Positions 1-10,343 are shown, numbered from the stretch's first letter. The stretch: 64,000 bases of DNA from CAWATZ01 sp963784995 (GCA_963784995.1 CAWATZ010000024.1:372001-436000); one strand, 5' to 3'. The notes: a model not told the origin generated them from the sequence alone. Program-made: numbers and translations.

Positions 1-469
1 AGACCTTGCCGATGATCTTGCGCAACTGCCCGCGTGAGATGGTGACGCCGACCACGTCGCGGAGGAACTTGCGCACCGTGGAGAAGGAGGCGTGGCAGAA
101 GCCCTTGAGGTAGGCGATCAGGGTGGTCAGCCGCGGGCCCACCAGGCCTCCTGTGGCGATGGGCTGTGGCAGGGCCGCCTTGTAGGACCGTGCGCAGTGA
201 GCGCACCAGTATTCGGGGCAGGTGTGCTGCTGAACGGTCACCTGGGCCGGCTCGACATCGACTTGCTGCACGACCAGAGCCAGGCCACCGTTCAGACGCA
301 GTGGGCCGCCGCAGCAAGGACAACCGGTCAGAGGGTGTTCAAAGAACTGCTGGACTTGCTCCGGGGGGAACAGGGCGCGTTCGTGCTTGGCATGGCCGGG
401 TTGGCCGCCAGGCTGGCGTTTGTCCTGCCCGGGAGGCGGAGGTGGCAGGGGCGGCTTGACGATGTCGGT
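1..469 (-). pseudogene. IS66 family transposase (TnpC) N-terminal remnant
   Basis: Reading the minus strand from 469 towards 1 gives an open frame of about 156 codons without a start codon. In order it shows a proline run, the motif GGQPGH, a Cys pair in TGCPCCGGPL, a second Cys group CPEYWCAHC, and a region resembling the IS66 transposase core (LIAYLKGFCHASFSTVRKFL split over the helix). This is the standard N-terminal layout of IS66 TnpC: linker, zinc-finger-like Cys cluster, start of the DDE region. An in-frame TAA at 472-470 lies just before it, so the usual coiled-coil head is missing. The frame runs off the left edge, so the catalytic part cannot be judged. Without a start codon it is probably a non-functional fragment whose broken end meets a truncated WD40 gene. 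Confidence 0.8.
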
Positions 470-486
470 TTAATGGGCGTCAATTC

Positions 487-2451
487 TTGACCACACCCTT
501 GGAGAACGGGGCCCTTGTGGAGGACGCGGTGCAAGTGTGGGACGCGGTAGATGGTCGGGCGCTTCAAACGCTGAAAGTCCCGGGCTATAAGGTGACCCCG
601 ATGGGTTTTAGCGCGGACAATCAACGTCTGCTCCTGAAGTGCATGTGCCAGAGGGTCAAGGTGTTGGATGCCGCCACTGGCAAGGAGCTGGTTTCCTTGC
701 ACGGGCATTTCCCCCAGGTGTGGCGTCAGATGTTTACCCCCGATGGCCGGCGCGCCGCGGTCGTCACGGGCAGCGGAGCGGTGATGCTCTACGACGCGGG
801 CACGGGCGAAGTGATTCGCACCTTGAAGGAGGAAACTCTTGATTCAAAGATCGCGCAACCCCGAAGGGACTTCATCAATGACGTCGCCTTCCACCCAGAT
901 GGTCGGTTGCTGGCCGGTGCAGGTGGGAACGGAACGGTTTACCTCTGGGACGTGGACACTGGCAGACAAACCACCTTCAAGGAGGATAATGAGGCTATCG
1001 CCCGGCTTTTCTTCACGCCGGACGGTCGGCGCCTGGCGGCCCTCGCAAACAAAGGTACGATCCGGCTGTGGGAAATCGCAACTGGAAAAGCGGTCTATAC
1101 CCTCGCAGACGAGGGTGTAGACAAATTCCGGGAGGTAAAATTCCACCCGGACGGCCGGCGCTTGGTCACCACCTCCATGTGGGGTACGGTCAAGGTCTGG
1201 GATTCGCTCACCGGCCAGGAGTTGCTTGCCTTCCCTTCCAAGCAGCGAGGGCTGCTGAATGCCGGTGCTGGCTTTTCTCCAGATGGGAAGTCTCTCATCA
1301 TGCGGCACGCCGCAATTGCCATCGACGGGGACCACATGTGGGATGCGAGAGGAGGACCGCCGGCTCGCAGAATGATCAACACTTCCGGTATCCTCGGCCT
1401 GGCTTACAGTCCCGATGGCCGCTACCTGTTCAGCGGCGACCAGGACCAGAAGGTCCAGACGTGGGATCTCGCTACTGGGCAGAGGGTCCGCAACTGGATC
1501 GGGTGTGGCGGGGTGGTCAGCGATTTGGCGGTCAGCCCGGACGGACGACAGGTCGCCAGCGCCTGGCAAGAAGGCCTTCGATCCGTAGCATCTCCGGGCT
1601 TCGTTGACAAGGGCCCAGCACAGAACCAGAGCTCGGTTGCCGACATGGGTTCCACCGTGCCTTGGGGACGCGGCGATGAACCCACAAAGTCGTCTGGCGG
1701 CCGGGTGACCCTCTGGGACGCCGCCTCGGGCCAGCGCGGCATCACCCTCAACACCGGCTCTCCCGATCCGGTCAACAACGTTACCTTCAGCCCGGACGGC
1801 CGGCGGCTGGCTGTGGCCGTCAACCAGCGAGTCATCGTCTGGGACCCCGGCACGGGCAAGGAACTTCTTACTCTTTCGGGACACACGGCTTCCATTCCTT
1901 GCGTGGCCTTCAGCCGCGACGGCGCCCGTCTGGCCACGGCCTCGCTGGACCGGACGGTCAAGGTGTGGGATGCGGCGACCGGCCGCGAGATCTACACTTT
2001 CCGGGGCCACCTGGCGCCGGTCGTGTGCGTGGCCTTCCACCCCGAAGGACACCTGGTTGCGAGTGCAGGATTCGACGGGATCGTCAGGGTGTGGGACCCA
2101 GCTACAGGCCGGATACGGTTTTCGCTGCCGCGGCGGAACAATATCGTCAACGTCGTCGCCTTCAGTCCCGACGGCAAGCAACTGCTTTCAGCCCACGACG
2201 TGACCCTCCAGGTGTGGGACGCCGCGACCGGCCGGGAACAGGCCACGTTCAAAGGAGGCTTCGGCACGATATACCGGGCGGCGTTCAGTCCCGATGGGAG
2301 GCATGCTGCCAGCGCCGGCGGCGGATACGATCAAGGTCTGGGACCTGCCGGCGCCGCCCGCTCGGCCGTGAGACGCCGCCTGCACGGACCAGGCCATCCT
2401 CGGGCAGCCGCGTGGCCCTGGCTCCCAGGTACGCGGCTGCCAGGGCCTTGA
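487..2451 (+). pseudogene. WD40 repeat protein, truncated head and frameshifted tail
   Basis: The frame holds about 13 WD40 blades, recognisable by repeated endings such as VKVWDAATG, VYLWDVDTG and VRVWDPATG spaced 40-45 residues apart, each preceded by FSPDGR-like turns. The only start is a TTG at 487, and the protein begins in the middle of a blade (VQVWDAVDG) with no signal peptide or upstream domain, so the front is missing. Near 2320 the frame slips: in the next frame the last blade reads DTIKVWDLPAP and ends at a TGA at 2369-2371, whereas the present frame continues with unrelated Arg/Pro-rich sequence to 2451. The original was probably a beta-propeller scaffold, perhaps fused to a kinase or secreted. 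The left break coincides with the IS66 remnant. Confidence 0.75.
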
Positions 2452-2484
2452 TGCCATAAGGTGAGCGGCAGGAACAAGCATACC

Positions 2485-2532
2485 GGTAGGACAGCTCTCC
2501 TGAGCCGTCCGGACGGCTCAGGAGAGCCTACC
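2485..2532. repeat. Long intergenic palindrome
   Basis: A perfect 34-bp palindrome occupies 2494-2527 (half-site gctctcctgagccgtcc, no spacer). After a 3-nt bulge it extends to matching ggtagg/cctacc ends. It lies just after the broken WD40 gene and could form a terminator-like hairpin. A 65-codon frame crosses it but has no coding character. Confidence 0.8.
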
Positions 2533-2666
2533 AACCCTGGCGGGGACGATCTTCCACCAGAGGCGTCGGACCCGCTGAGGACTTTCACGACGCCTCTGGT
2601 TGGCCGCACCCGGAGCTTCCGCCTTTTCGCTGAAACAAACGGACGCTTGAGCAGGTAAAGAGGCAC

Positions 2667-2725
2667 GTAGGTCAGGCTTTCCAGCCTGACGAAATGGCGA
2701 TGTCAGGCTGGAAAGCCTGACCTAC
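2667..2725. repeat. Inverted repeat, family A copy 1
   Basis: Two perfect 24-bp arms (2667-2690 and 2702-2725) enclose 11 nt. Each arm contains a smaller palindrome, gtcaggct-ttcc-agcctgac. Both arms recur without change at 16455-16513, so this is a dispersed element. It sits 20 bp before the start codon at 2745. Confidence 0.9.
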
Positions 2726-2744
2726 CTGTGAGGAGAAACAGCCG

Positions 2745-4734
2745 ATGACCAGGCCTGGAACTCTGTCTCTTTTCCTGATTCTCGGAATTGCGTGGCACAG
2801 TTGTCTGCCGATCCACGCGGCGGAAGAGGTAAAGGCGGCAGCCATCGGCGACAAGGTCCCCAACAGCAGCTCTCTTCGCGATCTGCGCGGCAACCGCCGC
2901 TCCTTGCAGGGGTTCACCGGCCACAAGGCCCTTGTTTTGGTCTTCCTCGGTGCGGACTGCCCTGTAGCCAACCTTTATGTCCCCCGCCTGCTCGAGCTGG
3001 AGAAACAGTACCGACCGAAGCAGGTTCAGTTCCTCGCCATCTACCCCAATGAGAATGAGGACTTCGACCTGCTGGCAGGCCATGCTTCCGACCGGGACCT
3101 GCCCTTCCTGGTGCTGAAGGACTTCGGCCAGCGGCTTGCAACTCTGACGGGCGTGACCCGGGTGCCCAGCGTTGTGGTACTCGACGGCGATTTCAGGCTG
3201 TGCTACCGTGGCCGGATTGACGATCGCTACGGCGTGGCGGCACGCAAGCCCAAGGCGACCCGCGATGACCTTGGCGAGGCCATCGCGGAGGTGCTGGCCG
3301 GCACAAAGGTGACTGTGCCCGAGACCGAGGCCGACGGCTGTCTCCTCGATCGGGGCCGCACCCGCTCCGCGGGTACCCGGCCGGGCAAGACGGAGGTCAC
3401 TTACGCCAGGGACGTGGCTCCGATCCTCCAGAAGCAATGTCAGGTTTGCCACCGCGCCGACCAGACCGCCCCGTTCACCTTGTTGAGCTACGAGGACGCG
3501 GTCAAGCATGCGTCCATGATCAAGGAAGTGACCACGCAGCGGCGCATGCCGCCCTGGCACGCCGATCCACGTTTCGGCAAGTTCAGTAACGAGCGCCGGC
3601 TCTCCCGGGCGGAAATCGACACGCTGTCAGCCTGGGTCGATGGCGGTATGCCGCGCGGCGACGCCAGGGACCTGCCAAAGCCGCTCGATTGGCCCAGGGG
3701 CTGGGCGCACGGCAAACCCGACCTGGTCATCCGCATGCCCGAGGAGTTCCAGGTGCCTGCCGAGGGTGTGCTGGATTACCAGAACTGGATCATCGAGACG
3801 AACTTCACTGAGGACCGGTGGGTGCGGATCGCCGAGGGCCGGCCCGGCATCGCCGAGCGTGGTGCATCACATCGTCGTGTACATCATGAGGGAAGGGCAG
3901 AAGGGCCCGATCGGCCGCGACGGCAACCTGTCGATCCTGGTCGGCTGGGCTCCCGGCGACCTGGGCCTGGTCTGCCCGCCGGACACGGCCCTGCGCGTCC
4001 CCAAGGGAGCGAAGCTGCGCTTCGAGATGCACTACACACCCAGCGGCAAGGCGACCAAGGATCGCTCGGCAGTCGGCATCACGTTCGCCAAGCAGCCGCC
4101 CAGGTATGAAATGTTCATCAGCGAGTTCGCCAACACGTCCATCGAGGTTCCGGCCCATAGCCCGCATTACCAGGCCGAGGCCACCTTCCGCTTCCGGGCC
4201 GATGCCCGCATCCTCAGTTTCGCCCCGCACATGCACTGGCGCGGCAAGGACTATCGCTACGAGGTGATTTACCCGGGCGGCAAGAAGGAGACGGTGCTGT
4301 CGGTGCCGCGCTGGGACTTCAACTGGCAGAACGTCTACCGCTTCCAGGAGCCGATCAAGGTGCCGCAGGGAACGAAGATCCATGCGGTGGCCCACTGGGA
4401 CAACTCCGCCAGCAACCCGCTCAACCCGGACCCGAAGAAGTCGGCGAAGTTCGGTCTGCAAACGTGGGATGAGATGATGGTCGGCTTCGTGGCCTACGTC
4501 TGGGAGCGTCCCGAGACGGCGGCGGAACTGGCGAAAAAGCCGCTGAACCAGGCCGAGTTGCTCTTCGATCGCTTCGACGTGAACGGGGACGACTTCATCA
4601 CCCCGGACGAGGTCCCGGCCCGGATGCGGCCTCTGCTCTGGGCCAGTGGGGTCAAGATACCGGAAAAGATTTCCCGCGAGGAGTTCGCCAGGCTGGTGGA
4701 GGAGATGCGGAAACGCTTCCCGCCAAAGAAGTAG
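2745..4734 (+). CDS. Redoxin / cytochrome c / copper type II monooxygenase-like / EF-hand protein (frameshifted)
   Basis: An exported multidomain protein of about 660 residues that needs one frameshift to read through. Residues 1-25 are a signal peptide. A thioredoxin-like AhpC/TSA domain follows (about 30-190) with GADCPVANLY. Next is a single c-type haem motif CQVCH at 232-236, then a region typical of copper type II ascorbate-dependent monooxygenase folds (VVHHIVVY, FEMHYTPSG, APHMHWRGKDYRY), and finally an EF-hand loop DVNGDDFITPDE. Around 3840-3860 the frame changes: the first frame ends at 4109 in non-conserved sequence, while the second continues the domain to a stop at 4734. The ATG at 2745 has a GAGGAG ribosome site. 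It probably acts in the periplasm as a redox enzyme or oxygenase. The substrate is unknown. Confidence 0.8.
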
Positions 4735-4769
4735 TTCGCCGCGACACAACGGAGCCGCTGACCAGAAAA

Positions 4770-4814
4770 CGACACAGGCGGCTCACTCCCACTGGAAGTG
4801 AACCGCCTGTGTCG
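4770..4814. terminator. Bidirectional terminator-like hairpin
   Basis: Arms of 18 bp (4770-4787 and 4797-4814, one mismatch that forms a G-U pair) enclose 9 nt. They lie between the stop codons of two convergent genes at 4734 and 4832. There is no long T run, so this is a structural call only. Confidence 0.65.
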
Positions 4815-4831
4815 GCTCTCCGGGTCCAACC

Positions 4832-7376
4832 TCACTTGTTGAAGCTGAACCCCTTGCCGTTAATCAGCGCCCAGAGAATGTCCTCGTAAGCGCTCTTCTT
4901 GACCTTGGCCTGCTCGACGTGCAGCGAGGGCGGCCTTGAGTTTGTCTTTGCTCGGCTTCTCGCCCACGGCCCACAGGAACAGCTCCTCGATCTTCTCGGC
5001 CTCGGGCCGGCTATCCTTCGCCAGCAGGTCGGCGCGGCCGCCGGTCCGGGCGATCTTGCCCTGCACTTCCTCGGAGTTGAGCAGGTGCAGGATCTGGGCC
5101 AGGTTGGCCTCGCTGACGCGCTCGCACTCGCAGGCGCTGATGCGCTGCGGCCGGCCGAACACGTCCAGGAAGTACGACTGGAACGACTCGTCCGGCAGCA
5201 TGATCGCCCGGCGCGGAGCGTGGGCATCCTGCGGCAGGCCCGGGAAGCCGCCGGGGCTGTTGGTCACCAGGTTGACCGCGTCGTACAGCACCTCGGCGCT
5301 CATGCGCCGCGGATAGTAGCGGGCATAGGCCTGCTTGTCGTGCTTGTTGAACTCGTTCGGCATCGCGCTGAGCTGGTACGTCCGGCTCTTGCAGATCGTC
5401 TTGACCAGCTGCTTGAGGCTGAACTTGCTGTCGATGAAGTCCTTCGCCAGAGCATCCAGCAATTCGGGATTGCTCGGCGGGTTGGTCACGCGCATGTCAT
5501 CGAGCGGGTCGATGATGCCGCGATTGAAGAAGTGCGCCCAGTAGCGGTTGACCAGGGCTTTGGCGAAGAACGGGTTCTTCGGATCGACCATCCAGTCCAC
5601 CAGCTTCTGCCGGGGATCCTCGTCGGCCGCGATGGTCATCGGCTCGCCGTCCAGCGGCTTGATCGGAGCCGTCTGACCGGTCTTCTTGTTGGTCACGTTG
5701 CCCGTGCCGCGATTGAACAGCACCAGGCGCTGGTTTTGCTGGTTCTGGTTCAGCATGCCGGGGACTGGGACGGTCTTGCGGCCCAGCCGGCCGGAGAAGG
5801 CGGCCAGGCCCCAGTAATCGTGCTGGCTCCACTTCTCGTAGGGATGGTGGTGGCACTGGGCGCACTGGATGCGCGTCCCCAGGAAGACCTGGGCCAGGTT
5901 GTCCACGAACTGGTCGGCCGTTTGGAGGTCCTTGTACCAGACCGTCGGCGGGCAGCGCGTCTCGTCGCCCACCGCCGCGACGATCGCCCGGGCAAACTGG
6001 TCGTAGGGCCGATCGTTCTGGATCGAGTCGCGAATCCATTCGTGGAAGACAAAGGTGCCGAACGCCCGGCCCGGCTGGTTGTTGCCGCGCTTGACGCGGA
6101 GGATGTCGGCCCACTTGTTCGCGAAGTAATAGCTGTGCTCGGTGGTATCCACCAGGGCGTCGATCAGCCGATCGCGCCTGCTGGGGTCCTTGTCGGCCAG
6201 GAACGCCTTGATCTGCTCGGGAGTCGGCAGCGTGCCGGTGATGTCCAGGTAGATCCGGCGGACAAACTGCTCGTCGGAACACAGCTCCGACGGCACGATG
6301 CCCAGCTGCTGCCATTTCTTCTGGGTGTACGTGTCCACCAGTGTTTTGGGCTGCCAGGCGTAGGACGGGATCGACAGACCCAGCGGCACCGTGGCCCGGA
6401 AGACGATCACCTGGCTCTGGTAGCGGGCCATCAGGGCCGCCTCGCCGCCGAAGCCCAGCGTCCGCACCAGGCCGGTCGGCTCGATGACCGCGATTTCCTG
6501 GTCGTTGGTCTCGTACTGGGCCCGGCGGGTCACGTCCTCGATCGTGCCATCGCTATAGTGGGCGTAGACGGCGATCTGCTGCTTGCTCTGCCGGGGCAGC
6601 ACGCGCTGCTCGGGGTAGATGCTCAGACGGACCACAGTCGGGTCGGTCGGCTCACCGAAGGGCACGCCGCTGGCGAGCCAGCGCCGCAGGGAGCGGTACT
6701 CGTCGGAGTCCTTCTCCATGCGCTTGCCGCCGCCGTGGGCCATGCCGCCGGACGCCTTGAGCAGCAGCAGGCTGTGGTCCGGGGCCGACGGGTTGATGCG
6801 CCGGCCGCGCATCTCTTTCACGATGGTCATGTAATCTTGCTCAGGATCGGCCCCGAGCAGGGCCAGGCGGAAGCCGCCCTGGCCGCTCAGCTTGCCGTGA
6901 CAGCCGCCGGCGTTGCAGCCCATTTTGCTGAAGATCGGTATGATCTGGTTGCCGAAGTTGATCGGCTCGTGGTCGTCGATCCCCTCGGTCTTGACGGGGA
7001 CGCGGATTTGCTTGTTGCCGTAGACGGCCACGACCTCGGTGGCCCCGTTGATCCGGGGGACGATCCGGCCGGTGGCGGTAATGGTGGCAACCTTCCTGTC
7101 GGCGACGTCATATTTCACGTCGCTGGAGAGATCGACCAGCCGGCCATTGCCGAGGTCGGCGGTGACGATCAGCTGGCCGGCGCTGTCACTGCCCTTGAGG
7201 CGGACGCTGGTGGGCTGAACGGTCAGACTCTTGACTTCAGCTGGCTTTGGCAGAGGAGCCAGCTCGGCGGGGGTGGAATCCTTCCGGGCCGGCTCCGCGG
7301 CCGACAGGGAGGCGCCCGCCCCAGGTAGGAGCACCAGGCTCAACCATAGAGCCCAGTGGTTGCGTGCAGCTCTCAT
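4832..7376 (-). CDS. DUF1549/DUF1553 (PSD1-type) protein with Ig-like domains (C-terminal frameshift)
   Basis: A secreted protein of the planctomycete PSD1 family, about 847 residues. The start at 7376 (MRAARNHWALWLSL) has GGGAG 8 nt upstream and opens with a signal peptide. Two bacterial Ig-like segments flank a CNAGGCHG haem-like motif. They are followed by the DUF1549 region, a second CxxCH (CAQCHHHPYEKW), and DUF1553. Near 4920 one extra base moves the end out of frame. In the corrected frame the family-typical ending LWALINGKGFSFNK reaches a stop at 4832; uncorrected, the frame ends at 4860. It lies downstream of a DUF1501 gene on the same strand, the usual pairing. The biochemical role of the family is not established. 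Confidence 0.85.
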
Positions 7377-7435
7377 GTGAAATGCTCCCGAGCGGATAGC
7401 GTGCGTAGGTATGAGGGTGGGTAGGAGGAACATCC

Positions 7436-7563
7436 GGGCGAGCCGGCCGCGTCAGCGACTGGAGCCAGCAAGTGTGGCGCGTGAGTGTCCTGGTGGAGAC
7501 AGCCCGAACGGGTCTGTCTGCGCCCTGCTTGCTGGCGCCGGCGCTGACGCGGCCGGCTCGCCC
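7436..7563. repeat. Imperfect inverted repeat between PSD1 and DUF1501 genes
   Basis: Arms of 36-37 bp (7436-7472 and 7528-7563) match except for a few central positions. Both contain the core gagccggccgcgtcagcg. The element fills most of the gap between two same-strand genes and may act as an internal terminator or mRNA stabiliser. Confidence 0.75.
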
Positions 7564-7571
7564 CTGGGCCG

Positions 7572-8864
7572 TTACAGCAGCTCGGCGATCGGGGTGCGAT
7601 CGTCGAGAATGTGCATCGGCCGGCCAAAGCCGTTGATGAAGGTCCGAGCCGGATCGATGCCGATGGCCCGGTACATGGTGCTCAGCACCTGTGGCACGGT
7701 GCAAGGCCGATCCTTGGGCCGTTCACCGCGTGCCGTGCTGGAGCCAACCGCCTGCCCCATCTTGAGTCCACCGCCCGCGATCATGGCGCCCATGACCGGC
7801 GACCAGTGATCGCGACCCGCGTTCATGTTGACCTTCGGAGTCCGGCCAAACTCGCCCCACATGACGGTGACGACATCGTTGCCCAGACCGCGATCGTGCA
7901 GATCCTGGATCAGGTTGGCGACGCCGCGATCGACCTGCGGCAGTTGCTTTTTCAACTGCTGGAAGTTCTGGCCGTGGGTGTCCCAGCCGCCAATCGACAG
8001 CGTGACGCAGCCGACGCCGGCCTCGACCAGCCGGCGAGCGGTCAGGAACGCCTCGACGCCCTTGTAGCGCTCGCGCACCTTGGCGTCTTCGTTCTTGAGG
8101 TCCAAAGCGGTGCGAACTGCGCCAGACACCACCATGTCGATGGCCTTGTTCGTGAAACTGTCCATGCCGCTCATCGTGCCGCTGGCATCGATTTCCCGGC
8201 GGACGTCGTCGAAGGTGTTGAGCAGGCCCTTGCGGCCTTCCAGCCGAGCCTGGTCAACCCCCGTGACCATCTTGAGGTCCTGGACGCCCTGGCCGCCCGC
8301 GGAGAACGGCCAATGCGCGATGCCGAGGTAGCCCGGCTCCGAGCCCCGGCTCATGCCGCGCAGGCTGACGAACGGCGGCACCTCGGCGCTGAGGCCGCTG
8401 CGCAGCTTGGAGACGACCGCGCCGAACGACGGATGGTTAGCGGTGCGGTTCTCGCGATCGGAGTAGCCGGTCATGACCAGCGTGTCCGAGTGTTCATCGA
8501 CAGAGACGATGCTGCGGATGCAGGCGAGCTTGTCCCACATCTTGGCCTGCATCGGGAAGTGCTCGCAGATCTGCACGCCGGGGACGTTGGTGGCGATGGG
8601 ATTGAACTCGCCACGGAACTCCTTTGGTGCTTCCGGTTTAAGGTCGTACATGTCCATGTGCGACGGGCCGCCCGGCAGGTAGATGAGGATGGCGGCCTTG
8701 TGCTTGGTTGTCGAGGCGGTGCCGGCCTGGGCCCGCAGACGCAGGATGTCAGCAAGTGACAGATTGACGCCCAGGGCACCAGCGCCCAGTGCTCCGATCT
8801 TCAGGAAATTGCGGCGGGACAGACCGTCGCAGAACTTTTCCCTGGCCCCCCAGAGAGTGAGCAT
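7572..8864 (-). CDS. DUF1501 family (sulfatase-like) exported protein
   Basis: A 430-residue DUF1501 protein. The start chosen is the ATG at 8864 because AGGAGG lies 7 nt upstream, not the longer frame to 8909. The N-terminus contains the twin-arginine motif SRRNFLKIG followed by a hydrophobic stretch, so it is probably exported folded by Tat. Family signatures include YLPGGPSHMDMYDLKPEAP, MWGEFGRTPKVN and GRDHWSPVMGAMIAGGG, which correspond to metal-binding regions of the alkaline-phosphatase/sulfatase-like fold. It precedes the PSD1 gene on the same strand with 195 bp between start-corrected ends. The pair is characteristic of planctomycetes, often expanded to many copies. The substrate is unknown. 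Confidence 0.92.
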   Translation of the reverse strand: MLTLWGAREKFCDGLSRRNFLKIGALGAGALGVNLSLADILRLRAQAGTASTTKHKAAILIYLPGGPSHMDMYDLKPEAPKEFRGEFNPIATNVPGVQICEHFPMQAKMWDKLACIRSIVSVDEHSDTLVMTGYSDRENRTANHPSFGAVVSKLRSGLSAEVPPFVSLRGMSRGSEPGYLGIAHWPFSAGGQGVQDLKMVTGVDQARLEGRKGLLNTFDDVRREIDASGTMSGMDSFTNKAIDMVVSGAVRTALDLKNEDAKVRERYKGVEAFLTARRLVEAGVGCVTLSIGGWDTHGQNFQQLKKQLPQVDRGVANLIQDLHDRGLGNDVVTVMWGEFGRTPKVNMNAGRDHWSPVMGAMIAGGGLKMGQAVGSSTARGERPKDRPCTVPQVLSTMYRAIGIDPARTFINGFGRPMHILDDRTPIAELL

Positions 8865-8999
8865 TGGAAACCTCCTGTGCAAAAAAGGTAGGACAGTTTG
8901 GAAGGACACTCACTATTTGTGAATCCTACTCGGTCTTCCCCGCCAGAGCAATCAGGAAAATGAAATCGCGATGAAAAATGTTGCCGGCCCGAAAAACGC

Positions 9000-9530
9000 C
9001 TACCCCGCGTCCGCGCCCGCTGCATCGAGGATTCGCCACTCGTTTCCCCAGTCCAGGACGCACTGGCCGCGCTCGATAAACGCCCGGATCATCTCCGGGT
9101 ATTCGGCCTGTTCTTCGGGTGGGAACTTGTTCGGCGCGGCCAGGAACTGGTTGAAATGCCACGGCAGCGGACCGACGCTGAAGCCGCACTCGTCATCCGC
9201 CACCAGGAACTGCCGGATGCGGACCACGCCGGGCGTGAAACCGAACTCCTGGAGCAGGCAGTCGTGAAACTCGGCTTCATTGACGTCGAGGTCGTCTTCG
9301 TTCGGCGAGTTCTCGAAGGAAGGCAGCTCCTGCCGCCGGATGTCCTGCAAGCCGCCCCACTCGCTGAACAGGAGCATGAGGATGCTCTCGGCGACTGTGC
9401 GGCCGATCAGCACCAGAGTGCCATCGGCGAGGGAGCCGGCATAGACGCCGCGGGCCGGGTTGCTCTGCACGGGGAAGAGCCGCCCGGGGTCGCGGGCCTG
9501 GGCGACCAGACGGTAAAAGTCGTCGGGCAT
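9000..9530 (-). CDS. Hypothetical acidic protein
   Basis: A 176-residue protein that I do not recognise. The ATG at 9530 (MPDDFYRLVAQ) is preferred over the upstream GTG at 9560 because a GGAGG stretch lies about 11 nt before it. The protein is acidic, with no signal peptide or membrane segment, and has aromatic patches such as LFSEWGGLQDI, PLPWHFNQF and VLDWGNEWRIL. It is the last gene of a minus-strand run with another unknown, hicB and an Imm1-like gene, so an immunity-type or other accessory role is possible. That is inference from context only. Confidence 0.6.
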   Translation of the reverse strand: MPDDFYRLVAQARDPGRLFPVQSNPARGVYAGSLADGTLVLIGRTVAESILMLLFSEWGGLQDIRRQELPSFENSPNEDDLDVNEAEFHDCLLQEFGFTPGVVRIRQFLVADDECGFSVGPLPWHFNQFLAAPNKFPPEEQAEYPEMIRAFIERGQCVLDWGNEWRILDAAGADAG

Positions 9531-9566
9531 GGTGATCGATGCCTCCGCCGGACGGCACACAGCCAG

Positions 9567-10046
9567 TCAGTTCTTTTCGTCGTAGCGTACGCGCCGGCAC
9601 ATGACGGAAAAGGGCGAATTTGGGTCAGGACCAGCTGGATCTGAAACCCAAACCGCTATCCCCGCGTCGAATCCAGCAGTCCCCGCGTGCAGCATTGCCG
9701 CCCGCAACTCCCCGACGCTGGCAAAGATGCAGCCATCGCGGTCCAAACGGATGTCTTCGTCATCCTCGCAAGCAGCCTGGACGTTGCCGACCAGGCCGCT
9801 CCACCAGTCGTCATCAGGAGTCTCCCCCTCAAACCCCAGTCCGACGCCGACCAGGTGTTTGCCATCCCCCTGGACGCCCGGATCAAGGTAATACTCGCAG
9901 ACGCCCGAGAACTTCCTGCCGTAAAGAGCAGCAAGCACGGCCAGAGCAGAAAGCGGCTGGAAGGAGCGACTGGACGGTACGAAAACAAGCATGCACCCGG
10001 TGACGTCGTCGTCAAGCAGCCGCAAGCCGCGTTCACGCTCTTCCAC
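9567..10046 (-). CDS. Hypothetical protein
   Basis: A 159-residue protein of unknown function. The GTG at 10046 is favoured as start because GGGAGGTG lies just upstream; the longer frame to 10097 would overlap the hicA remnant. It is soluble and acidic, with motifs LLDDDVTGCMLVF, EYYLDPGVQGDG and DDDWWSGLVGN. It lies 36 bp upstream of the 9000-9530 gene, so the two are probably cotranscribed. Composition is like that of its neighbours. No family was recognised. Confidence 0.55.
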   Translation of the reverse strand: MEERERGLRLLDDDVTGCMLVFVPSSRSFQPLSALAVLAALYGRKFSGVCEYYLDPGVQGDGKHLVGVGLGFEGETPDDDWWSGLVGNVQAACEDDEDIRLDRDGCIFASVGELRAAMLHAGTAGFDAGIAVWVSDPAGPDPNSPFSVMCRRVRYDEKN

Positions 10047-10047
10047 T

Positions 10048-10155
10048 TCAACACCTCCCAAGATTGGGGGTTGCCGATACGGTCGCGTTATCCGCATTGC
10101 CGCAGCAACTCATGTCCCAATCCCTCAAGCTTTCGAGCAGATCAATCCGCTTCAA
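10048..10155 (-). pseudogene. hicA toxin remnant
   Basis: Directly after hicB, a TTG at 10155 overlaps the hicB stop (TTGA), as is common in hicBA pairs. It opens a 35-codon frame beginning LKRIDLLESL, which resembles the MKRxDLIxxLE start of HicA double-stranded-RNA-binding-like toxins. One base away, the next frame reads GLGHELLRQCG, which resembles the following HicA segment. The catalytic His region and the C-terminal half are absent. The likeliest reading is a decayed toxin next to a surviving antitoxin. The fragment is short, so certainty is limited. Confidence 0.45.
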
Positions 10156-10343
10156 GGAATGAGGAATTCGGCCACTTTGCGGGCCCCAGGGAGTTTACCC
10201 TGGGTCAAGTCCAGGTAGAGATCGCGGAGATGTTCGATCAGGTCATCAAGGGTTTCGCCTTGCGTCCAGTAATCCGGGTATTCTTCGAGGTAGCCCAGCC
10301 AGGCATCGTCCTCCTGCCAGCAGACGTACTTCACGGATGTCAT
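10152..10343 (-). CDS. hicB: HicB family antitoxin-like protein
   Basis: A 63-residue protein with the compact HicB fold pattern: WQEDDAWLGYLEEYPDYWTQG, then ETLDDLIEHLRDLYLDL. HicB proteins bind and neutralise the HicA mRNA-cleaving toxin and usually repress their own promoter. The ATG at 10343 has AGGAG 7 nt upstream. No C-terminal DNA-binding domain is present, so this is the short HicB type. The downstream hicA is only a fragment, which suggests an orphan antitoxin. Confidence 0.7.
   Translation of the reverse strand: MTSVKYVCWQEDDAWLGYLEEYPDYWTQGETLDDLIEHLRDLYLDLTQGKLPGARKVAEFLIP

Noticed and set aside
2461..2658. A 65-codon plus-strand gene
   Set aside because: It crosses a perfect palindrome, has no ribosome site and shows no coding signature.
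4899..7328. An 809-codon plus-strand frame
   Set aside because: Shadow of the PSD1 gene; Leu/Val/Asp/Gly-rich low-complexity translation without any motif.
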